Shown here: piece by piece, positions 1 to 4,485 of the stretch | How positions within the stretch are numbered: the stretch's first letter is position 1 | How the letters are laid out: each line of letters begins with the position of its first letter | NCBI GenBank assembly: GCA_946479225.1 | Contig: CAMLFI010000169.1 | Coordinates: forward strand, 1-6,114 | Origin: an uncultured Mucilaginibacter sp. | GTDB taxonomy: Bacteria > Bacteroidota > Bacteroidia > Sphingobacteriales > Sphingobacteriaceae | Direction: 5' to 3' | Length of the DNA: 6,114 nt | The notes under the pieces: model-generated | The model's input: only the letters and a program-made list of their open reading frames with translations | What the model was told of the DNA's origin: nothing | Databases searched by the model: none | Position numbers and translations under genes: made by a program

Positions 1-1188
1 GATACGGTTAGCCAGAAACTCTATAACATCGCTCTTTTGTGCCGAGTTACGGAAATAGTTGGCAATGGTTGGCTCCAGCACCTGCGATACCAGGTTAAGG
101 GTATTACCAAATCTTGCTATAACTTTTGGTGCCTCATTGCGCGGTATGTGGATGATCTGTGATACATCCAGATTAAAGGTAAAGCCATCATGTGAACGCA
201 CCTTTATAGTACACAGATTTTTATCCAGCTCGTGCGCCTCAGTGCGGCTGTTGGCCCAGTTTAACACGATGTTGGTAGTAGGTACAATCTCAACCGCGTG
301 GGTATGAACGTTAATAGGATGCTTACCGGGATCAAGCGGTTCATCCCAAACACCTTTTTCCTGCTTTTTAACAATATTACCGTGCTTAAAAGCTTCGCCG
401 CTGGTGTCGGTACCTTCCGGCCCAACAAACGAGTTCACTACGCCCACAAAACCGATAGGAATGTAGATCATATCTACCTGCTCTACTGTAACAAACCAAG
501 GGTTAAGGTAATAGGTACCGGCCAGTATCACATCCTCCTGCAAACCCTTCATACCACCTGCATTTATAAATGCTATCGGGTCCTGATAATTTTTATGGCC
601 GGTTACAGGCATACCTGCAATTTCGCCTTTGCCCAGCGGCTCGCCGTCGCGAGTGGTTACAATACCCACTTTGTTATCGTGAATTTGAGTAACAGGGACC
701 ATTTGAACCTCGAACAAAAAGTTATTGATACGGTAACTGCCCGGCGTTAAAAACGCGGCCTGTGCCCCTTTTTGCCCGTTATTATCAAGGAAAGCGATAG
801 CATCCTGAAATTTGTCGCAATCAACAGGCTTACCCAATACGCGACCGATGTCTAACGGCGCGCCATCCTTGGCTTTTACAAGCCCCAGCATGTTTTGCTC
901 AATGATAGTGAAGGGAGCCATGGTGATGTCGTATTGCCACGGCCACATGCGCCAATACAAACCCGGCGCCAGGGTTTTTGCCTGCATACCTGCCTCGCCA
1001 TGAATGGCAACTATACGGCCGTCGGGCAGACGGTTACTGTTTGACAAGGTGAACTTTTTCACCACCAAACCAATACGATCATCGGGAACGATAACCATAC
1101 CGCAGAAAACGCGCAATACTGATTTATACAGCAATGCAAGGGCTATGACAGGCACAGCCCACCACAGTTGAACAATTAAATTATTCAT
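1..1188 (-). CDS. SPFH/band 7 (flotillin-like) membrane protein, C-terminus beyond the left edge
   Basis: The reading frame is open from the ATG at 1188 to the left edge, giving 396 residues with no stop in the window. Residues about 6-24 form a single hydrophobic N-terminal segment with no cleavage motif, suggesting a signal anchor. Residues 39-303 contain four related units of about 55-65 residues, each ending in a pattern like G-x-Q/W-x4-L-x-P/A-G-x-Y/H, then a beta stretch and often V-P. The clearest pair is 101-165 and 174-239, sharing KDG/RDG-x-PL, QD-x-IAF and KG-x-Q. Residues about 304-396 resemble the core of an SPFH domain (DGFTFNLDVSQIIHIPRNEA, then IARFGNTLNLVSQVLEPTIA). SPFH proteins form oligomeric scaffolds on membranes; flotillins continue into a coiled coil, which would lie off the window. 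The ATG is preceded by AT-rich sequence without a Shine-Dalgarno. The SPFH assignment is confident; the cellular role is unknown. Confidence 0.85.
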   Translation of the reverse strand, partial: MNNLIVQLWWAVPVIALALLYKSVLRVFCGMVIVPDDRIGLVVKKFTLSNSNRLPDGRIVAIHGEAGMQAKTLAPGLYWRMWPWQYDITMAPFTIIEQNMLGLVKAKDGAPLDIGRVLGKPVDCDKFQDAIAFLDNNGQKGAQAAFLTPGSYRINNFLFEVQMVPVTQIHDNKVGIVTTRDGEPLGKGEIAGMPVTGHKNYQDPIAFINAGGMKGLQEDVILAGTYYLNPWFVTVEQVDMIYIPIGFVGVVNSFVGPEGTDTSGEAFKHGNIVKKQEKGVWDEPLDPGKHPINVHTHAVEIVPTTNIVLNWANSRTEAHELDKNLCTIKVRSHDGFTFNLDVSQIIHIPRNEAPKVIARFGNTLNLVSQVLEPTIANYFRNSAQKSDVIEFLANRI

Positions 1189-1207
1189 TTTAAATTGAAT
1201 TTATAAA

Positions 1208-1277
1208 CCGGATCCCTTAAGGTGCGGGCTCCTACTGATAACCTATAGCTTTTGTTGAGACCTTAACTATAAAGTGT
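1208..1277 (+). repeat. Structured direct repeat, copy 1
   Basis: This 70-base copy matches copy 2 at about 56 of 70 aligned columns (11 substitutions, 3 single-base gaps). The conserved blocks are CCCTTAAGGTGCGGGC at the left, AGCTTTT in the middle and GACCTTA/CTATA/AGTGT at the right. It can fold as TTAAGGT (1217-1223) paired with ACCTTAA (1260-1266), a five-base GCGGG bulge on the left arm, then CTC (1229-1231) paired with GAG (1257-1259). A further weak AAC/GTT pairing (1240-1242 with 1254-1256) closes a loop that includes the conserved AGCTTTT. It ends 19 bases upstream of the SPFH start codon, so a transcript of that gene might carry its complement. I do not recognise the family; strand is set by a weak G-U argument only. 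Confidence 0.7.
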
Positions 1278-1411
1278 GTTGTTTAGCAAGAGAGATTATA
1301 AGCTTTGCTGTCGAAGATTTTTCATAACCAAGTACCTAATTTTGTGAACTTTTTGGCCGCTCAAATATCCATCTTTAGTGGATCACTGCATCCGTAAATG
1401 GCAAAATCTAT

Positions 1412-1430
1412 TTACAACTTATGGTTGTAA
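1412..1430. repeat. Short perfect inverted repeat
   Basis: TTACAAC and GTTGTAA form a perfect 7-base inverted repeat around a 5-base TTATG loop, between the two longer repeat copies. It has no T-run beside it on either strand and is AT-rich, so it is not a convincing terminator. It may be an operator for a dimeric regulator or chance. Confidence 0.4.
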
Positions 1431-1470
1431 TCCGGCTAAAATGTAAAGCCCGGTCACCCAAGTTTGGATA

Positions 1471-1484
1471 GGACATTATTGTCC
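1471..1484. repeat. Short hairpin GGACA/TGTCC
   Basis: A perfect 5-base inverted repeat with a 4-base TTAT loop, in a locally GC-richer stretch of the intergenic region. No T-run follows. It is short enough to arise by chance; it is listed because it is one of three such hairpins within 200 bases. Confidence 0.3.
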
Positions 1485-1530
1485 ACCACGACGCCAGAAC
1501 TAAATTTTTCATTAATTATTTTGTTTTTTT

Positions 1531-1597
1531 CCGGAACCCTTAAGGTGCGGGCCCTCACAATACTTGCAGCTTTTATTGGACCTTAGCTATATAGTGT
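1531..1597 (+). repeat. Structured direct repeat, copy 2
   Basis: This 67-base second copy lies in the same orientation, 323 bases downstream of copy 1. The long stem is kept: TTAAGGT (1540-1546) pairs with ACCTTAG (1580-1586), where the outermost pair has become T/G, allowed as a U-G wobble only in a plus-strand RNA. The GCGGG bulge is unchanged. The following short stem is CC (1552-1553) with GG (1578-1579), so the U-A pair of copy 1 is replaced by C-G. An AATA/TATT pairing (1559-1562 with 1574-1577) can close the loop. TTATTTTG at 1516-1523, resembling the Bacteroidota -7 box, sits just before the copy. A 7-base-pair hairpin begins inside its right end. Confidence 0.7.
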
Positions 1598-1610
1598 CTT
1601 TATGACACTA
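1592..1610. repeat. Perfect hairpin at the right end of repeat copy 2
   Basis: TAGTGTC and GACACTA form a perfect 7-base inverted repeat around TTTAT. It overlaps the conserved AGTGT that ends repeat copy 2 but is absent after copy 1, where the bases following AGTGT do not complement it. No T-run follows directly; the eight Ts at 1641-1648 are 30 bases away. If copy 2 is part of an RNA, this would be an extra 3' stem. Confidence 0.45.
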
Positions 1611-1710
1611 ACAGTTTCGGTTTGTTACAAAAATTCGCACTTTTTTTTAAGAACATATCTGTATTTATTTGTTTATACTCTACAGTCCACGCTCCCGATC
1701 ATCATTAAAT

Positions 1711-1884
1711 ATGAGTAGCATGAAAACCAACGATAAAGACACAAAACATACAGCCAAAACCGACGAACGGCATAAAGGATCATCCCCGGCCGAAGAGTTA
1801 AAAACCGAGGGCCCATTAAGTGAAAAGGACGAAGTAAAACAGGCAGAGCGTAACACCCAAAAACAGCAAAACAAGGGCAAATAA
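1711..1884 (+). CDS. Small hydrophilic lysine-rich protein of unknown function
   Basis: The product is 57 residues from the ATG at 1711 (MSSMKTNDKD) or 54 from the ATG at 1720 (MKTNDKDTKH). An in-frame TTG at 1669 would add 14 residues but reads through unlikely leader sequence, so I prefer 1711. It has no membrane segment or cysteine and almost no hydrophobic residues. It is rich in Lys, Glu, Thr, Gln and Asp, so it is probably cytoplasmic and intrinsically disordered. I recognise no domain. Small proteins of this composition are common in Sphingobacteriaceae, and some accompany stress responses, but nothing here proves that. An overlapping minus-strand frame (1680-2003) is less likely because it runs through the signal peptide of the next gene. 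Confidence that it is a real gene is moderate to good. Confidence 0.6.
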   Translation: MSSMKTNDKDTKHTAKTDERHKGSSPAEELKTEGPLSEKDEVKQAERNTQKQQNKGK

Positions 1885-1889
1885 TTTAC

Positions 1890-1897
1890 TACTTTAG
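1890..1897 (+). promoter_or_regulatory. Possible -7 promoter box (TACTTTAG)
   Basis: TACTTTAG matches 7 of 8 positions of the Bacteroidota housekeeping -7 box TAnnTTTG. It lies 29 bases before the start codon of the NTF2-like gene. No clear TTG/TTTG -33 element lies about 19-21 bases upstream, so support is limited. Confidence 0.3.
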
Positions 1898-1926
1898 GTT
1901 GATGAAACTTAGCAGCTAAACCCCTA

Positions 1927-2385
1927 ATGAAGAACTCACCGCTAATTCTATTGCTTTTTTTATTGTCTCTTTCTTTTAACGCCTTAGCGCAATCGCCAGA
2001 CAAGCAACTCTATCGCGATATTATACGAATGGATAGTATTTATTTTGATGCGTATAACCGCTGTGATATGGAGAAACAGACCACTATCTATGCCGATAGC
2101 CTTGAGTTTTACCATGACGGCAGCGGACTGGAAACATCTAAGGCGAAACTACTGGCAGCAATAAAAGAAAATATCTGCGGTAAAGTAACGCGTGTGCTGG
2201 TACCCGGAAGCATTGAGGTATATCCGCTGCCCGGTTTCGGTGCGGTAGAGATAGCACAGCATCAATTTATTAATCACGCCCAGAATGACCTTTTATCTAA
2301 ACCCGATAAATTTGTGGTGGTGTGGCGATATCGGAATAAGCAATGGCAGATAACACGAGTTATTAGTTTGCATATGAACAATTGA
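1927..2385 (+). CDS. Secreted NTF2-like (SnoaL/DUF4440-type) protein
   Basis: This 152-residue protein has a classic Sec signal peptide: N-terminal Lys, a leucine-rich core at 5-17, and an A-L-A cleavage motif at 19-21 followed by Gln22. The mature part is about 131 residues, the size of one NTF2-like cone fold. It opens with a helix containing RMDSIYFDAYNRCD (residues 34-47), then YADSLEFYHDGSG (55-67), a regularly spaced beta-strand C-terminal half, and ends in FVVVWRYRNKQWQITRVISL. That layout fits the DUF4440/SnoaL-like group, whose members include small-molecule-binding and enzymatic proteins; the substrate cannot be read from the sequence. It is probably periplasmic. It starts 42 bases after the small hydrophilic gene and may be transcribed with it or from its own promoter. 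No Shine-Dalgarno is present. The fold assignment is likely; the function is unknown. Confidence 0.8.
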   Translation: MKNSPLILLLFLLSLSFNALAQSPDKQLYRDIIRMDSIYFDAYNRCDMEKQTTIYADSLEFYHDGSGLETSKAKLLAAIKENICGKVTRVLVPGSIEVYPLPGFGAVEIAQHQFINHAQNDLLSKPDKFVVVWRYRNKQWQITRVISLHMNN

Positions 2386-2457
2386 AAAAAGGCTCTTCCT
2401 ATAAAAGAAACAAACTGAACGCAATTCCATATGCGCACAACAACGACGTATAATTGC

Positions 2458-2465
2458 TAATTTAG
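2458..2465 (+). promoter_or_regulatory. Possible -7 promoter box (TAATTTAG)
   Basis: TAATTTAG matches 7 of 8 positions of TAnnTTTG, and an overlapping alternative TATAATTG (2449-2456) matches equally well. If 2458-2465 is used, transcription would begin almost at the ATG at 2470, giving a nearly leaderless message; 2449-2456 would leave a few bases of leader. No -33 element is evident. Confidence 0.25.
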
Positions 2466-2469
2466 TCCA

Positions 2470-2880
2470 ATGAAACCTATCAGTTTAAAAAAATACGCCT
2501 ACTTTATTTTATTGGGATGCTTACTGTTCAGCGCTTGCAAGCACGCGGTTACGGCTACTGATCTGTATGGCAAATGGAACTATACTAAGGTAGAAAACCC
2601 TAACCAAAGTCCGCCGGGTGGGGTGCCCACCTACGAGCTGCGGGAGCAGGCCCCTTATATTGAATTTACAAAAGCCGACAGCCTACGCATGGTTTGGGGC
2701 GGCAAGCTCCTTTCGCATGGAACCTTTACGGTTGACGGCACCAACATACGATACAAAGAAATTTTACCCGACGGCAGCACCCGCAGTTTTCCGTTTTATA
2801 TTTCGAGTTTTAAAAATGGTAGCATGGTGTTTGAAACCGTTGGAAAAGATGTTTCGAGGGCAACCGTGGTGAAGGAGTAG
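2470..2880 (+). CDS. Lipocalin-like lipoprotein
   Basis: This 136-residue protein has a lipoprotein signal peptide: Lys7-Lys8, a hydrophobic stretch at 9-20, and the lipobox FSAC with the acylated cysteine at 23. Cys17 (LLGC) is an alternative but leaves a very short hydrophobic core. The mature protein begins soon after with DLYGKWNYTK (residues 31-40), the G-x-W signature of the first strand in lipocalin-like domains. Alternating beta strands follow (YIEFTKADSLRMVW, GTFTVDGTNIRYKE, GSMVFETV). Bacteroidota encode many such small lipocalin-like lipoproteins, thought to bind hydrophobic ligands at the outer membrane; the ligand here is unknown. The residue after the cysteine is Lys, with no obvious acidic surface-export signal. 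It is separated by 84 bases from the gene before and 82 from the sigma gene after, so it is probably its own unit. Confidence 0.75.
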   Translation: MKPISLKKYAYFILLGCLLFSACKHAVTATDLYGKWNYTKVENPNQSPPGGVPTYELREQAPYIEFTKADSLRMVWGGKLLSHGTFTVDGTNIRYKEILPDGSTRSFPFYISSFKNGSMVFETVGKDVSRATVVKE

Positions 2881-2928
2881 TTTTTCAGTAGGCTTTAACT
2901 TTTTTAAAATAAAAGGTGATACTTACGT

Positions 2929-2936
2929 TATTTTAG
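2929..2936 (+). promoter_or_regulatory. Possible -7 promoter box for the sigma operon
   Basis: TATTTTAG matches 7 of 8 positions of the Bacteroidota -7 box, 26 bases before the sigma factor start. The region about 20 bases upstream is T-rich (2899-2905) but lacks a clean TTTG. The box overlaps a GGAACAT motif (2936-2942) that also occurs, as AGAACAT, before the small hydrophilic gene. Confidence 0.35.
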
Positions 2937-2962
2937 GAACATCTGTATAAAAGCGCATTATT

Positions 2963-3499
2963 ATGGCGGATAAAACTTCTCTTTCAATAGTTGAGCAACG
3001 GCAGCAGTTTTTTATGCAGCTGTATAAAAAAGCCTTTCCCGGCGTGGCGCGGCATGTGGCCCGTTTAGGCGGATCGTTTGATGAGGCTAAAGATGTATTT
3101 CAGGATGCGCTGGTAATTTATTACGAGCAGTGCGTCGCCAAAAAAACTGAACCGGGTAATCCCGCTGCTTATCTGATGGGTACAGCAAAAAATCTGTGGC
3201 TGAAACGTTATCACCAAAATAATAAATTCACATCGCTTGAATTGGTTGAGGTCTTGCCGGAAGAGCAGCATAAGCAACCATCTGACCGTAAGCTGCTACG
3301 TTTTTTACAAACTGCCGGTAAAAAATGCATGGACCTGCTTAAAAGCTTTTACTACGATGAGCAACCACTAAGTGAAATAGCCGAAGCGTGCGGATACTCA
3401 GGTGTACGGTCTGCAACGGTGCAAAAATACAAATGCATTGAAAAAGTGCGCGAAACCATAAAACAAAAAGCCCTGACGTATGACGACTTTATGGCGTGA
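2963..3499 (+). CDS. ECF-type sigma-70 family RNA polymerase sigma factor
   Basis: At 178 residues this is the normal size for an extracytoplasmic-function sigma factor with only regions 2 and 4. Region 2 spans about 17-85: SFDEAKDVFQDALVIYYEQC (39-57) corresponds to the core-binding helix, and NPAAYLMGTAKNLWLKRYHQ (66-85) to the -10-recognising helices. A variable linker (86-113) follows. Region 4 spans about 114-168, with the helix-turn-helix in PLSEIAEACGYSG and the recognition helix near SATVQKYKCIEKV, which would contact the -35 element. It should redirect RNA polymerase to a small regulon, which cannot be defined here. It heads an operon with a 90-residue protein and ClpP. No membrane anti-sigma factor of the usual Bacteroidota FecR type follows, so control probably differs from the SusCD/FecI systems. 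Confidence 0.9.
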   Translation: MADKTSLSIVEQRQQFFMQLYKKAFPGVARHVARLGGSFDEAKDVFQDALVIYYEQCVAKKTEPGNPAAYLMGTAKNLWLKRYHQNNKFTSLELVEVLPEEQHKQPSDRKLLRFLQTAGKKCMDLLKSFYYDEQPLSEIAEACGYSGVRSATVQKYKCIEKVRETIKQKALTYDDFMA

Positions 3500-3752
3500 G
3501 ACGCAACAGATAGAGGCCCATTTACTGGACACGGCAGATACAGGCAATGCCCTGCTTTTTGAGGCCCGTATGTTGCTGGATGACAACCTGGCCGATAAAG
3601 TGCGGTGGCAGGAGCGTACTTACAATATGGTGCGGCAATATGGGCGGCAACAGCTTAAAACGGAAATTGAAGAAGTACACCAGCAACTTTTTGAAAGGCC
3701 GCAGCATCAGGGCTTCGCGCAGAGAATAAGAGCGCTTTTCAGCAAAAAATAA
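3480..3752 (+). CDS. Small soluble protein coupled to the sigma factor, candidate sigma regulator
   Basis: The 90-residue product starts at an ATG that overlaps the last 20 bases of the sigma gene, a strong sign of translational coupling and a joint role. It is predicted to be almost wholly helical and soluble. A first segment (5-34) contains IEAHLLDTADTGNALLFEAR, reminiscent of the short N-terminal helices of anti-sigma domains. A charged amphipathic helix (38-72) contains YGRQQLKTEIEEV, and the end is basic (FAQRIRALFSKK). There is no signal peptide, transmembrane helix or zinc-binding HxxxCxxC motif. From memory, similar short proteins follow sigma factors in other Sphingobacteriia, but I cannot verify this. 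A cytoplasmic anti-sigma or co-regulator is the leading guess; a ClpP adaptor or substrate is another, given the neighbour. The gene call is strong; the function is inferred from position. Confidence 0.75.
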   Translation: MTTLWRETQQIEAHLLDTADTGNALLFEARMLLDDNLADKVRWQERTYNMVRQYGRQQLKTEIEEVHQQLFERPQHQGFAQRIRALFSKK

Positions 3753-3763
3753 ACCCTTAACGT

Positions 3764-4447
3764 ATGAATATCGACAAAAAAGAATTCCGCAAGTTTGCGG
3801 CAGGGCACTGCCATGTCAATACCGATCGTATTGACCAATACATAAACCAAACGGAAAAGGTCGCTTTGCCACAGGCCATGACGCCCTATATTACCGAAGA
3901 ACGCGAGATGCGGGTGGCGCAGATGGATGTATTTTCGCGACTAATGATGGACCGCATTATATTTTTGGGTGCCCCCGTTGACGATAACATTGCCAACATT
4001 ATACAGGCGCAGCTTCTCTTTCTGCAATCAACCGATGCTAAAAAAGACATTCAGCTCTACATCAACTCACCGGGTGGGTCTGTTTATGCCGGCTTCGGTA
4101 TTTATGATACCATGCATTTTATAAGTCCAGATGTTGCTACTATTTGTACCGGCACGGCCCTTTCAATGGGCGCCATTTTGCTATGCGCAGGCGCACCGGG
4201 TAAGCGGGCAGCTCTGCAACACTCGCGCGTTATGCTGCACCAGCCGCTTAGTGGTGTACAAGGCCCGGCATCAGACATTGAAATTACCGCCCGCGAGGTC
4301 TTAAAAGTAAAAAAGGAATTGTACGAAATAGTTGCTAAACACAGCGGTCAAACCTACCAAAAGGTGCACGACGTTAGCGACCGCGATTACTGGATGGTAG
4401 CCGCCGAAGCCAAGGAATTTGGAATTATAGATGAGGTGCTGGGATAA
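3764..4447 (+). CDS. clpP: ATP-dependent Clp protease proteolytic subunit (ClpP family), probable accessory paralogue
   Basis: This is a 227-residue serine peptidase that, in the family, forms a double heptamer and works with an AAA+ unfoldase such as ClpX. The triad is complete: Ser134 (in LSMGA), His159 (in RVMLHQP) and Asp208 (in SDRDYW). The spacings of 25 and 49 residues match E. coli ClpP. The oxyanion-loop glycines are in NSPGGSVYAG (101-110), and the Bacteroidota signature QMDVFSRLMMDRIIFLG (53-69) is present. The first 40 or so residues form a longer N-terminal extension, possibly a propeptide. Around the nucleophile the usual G-x-AAS is G-T-A-L-S, and HQP is followed by LSG. It starts 11 bases after the small sigma-linked gene, so it is co-transcribed. 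Neither tig nor clpX is adjacent, unlike the usual housekeeping locus, so this is probably a second ClpP linked to the sigma response. Confidence 0.93.
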   Translation: MNIDKKEFRKFAAGHCHVNTDRIDQYINQTEKVALPQAMTPYITEEREMRVAQMDVFSRLMMDRIIFLGAPVDDNIANIIQAQLLFLQSTDAKKDIQLYINSPGGSVYAGFGIYDTMHFISPDVATICTGTALSMGAILLCAGAPGKRAALQHSRVMLHQPLSGVQGPASDIEITAREVLKVKKELYEIVAKHSGQTYQKVHDVSDRDYWMVAAEAKEFGIIDEVLG

Positions 4448-4461
4448 CAGTTGGCTGTTAT
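4444..4461. terminator. Possible bidirectional terminator hairpin between convergent genes
   Basis: ATAACAG and CTGTTAT form a perfect 7-base inverted repeat around a TTGG loop. It overlaps the clpP stop codon and lies in the 38-base gap before the 3' end of the convergent macroglobulin-like gene. A second small hairpin, GGCA/TGCC (4467-4477), follows. The stem is AT-rich and no T-run adjoins it on either strand, so it is only a weak intrinsic terminator candidate; position is the main support. Confidence 0.35.
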
Positions 4462-4485
4462 TAGCTGGCAGTTTGCCTTAACGCT

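Larger units (their letters stand above)
1189..1710. other. Long intergenic region with structured repeats, no gene recognised
   Basis: About 520 bases lie between the divergent starts of the SPFH gene (minus) and the small hydrophilic gene (plus). I see no convincing coding frame on either strand. The region contains two direct copies of a 67-70-base element, three short perfect inverted repeats with 4-5-base loops (1412-1430, 1471-1484, 1592-1610) and an eight-T run at 1641-1648. The promoters of both flanking genes presumably lie here, but I could not place either reliably. Confidence 0.6.

Noticed and set aside
59..1003. Three plus-strand frames (59-307, 298-750, 812-1003) opposite the SPFH gene
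   Set aside because: They lie antisense to a continuous 396-codon frame with clear SPFH features; their translations show no domain or signal and read as low-quality antisense sequence.
1208..1597. The two direct repeats as ends of an insertion sequence or composite element
   Set aside because: They are direct rather than inverted, about 80% identical, enclose only about 250 bases with no transposase remnant, and show no flanking target duplication.
1641..1648. Eight-T run as an intrinsic terminator
   Set aside because: No stable GC-rich hairpin directly precedes it; the nearest good hairpin ends 30 bases upstream.
1680..2003. Minus-strand frame of 107 residues
   Set aside because: It overlaps the small hydrophilic gene and the signal peptide of the NTF2-like gene; the protein has no recognisable feature and the plus-strand readings are more protein-like.
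2421..2456. GCAATT/AATTGC inverted repeat before the lipoprotein gene
   Set aside because: Only six AT-rich bases around a 24-base loop; likely chance.
2618..2872. Plus-strand 84-residue frame inside the lipoprotein gene
   Set aside because: Shifted-frame shadow of a gene with a clear lipobox and lipocalin-like pattern.
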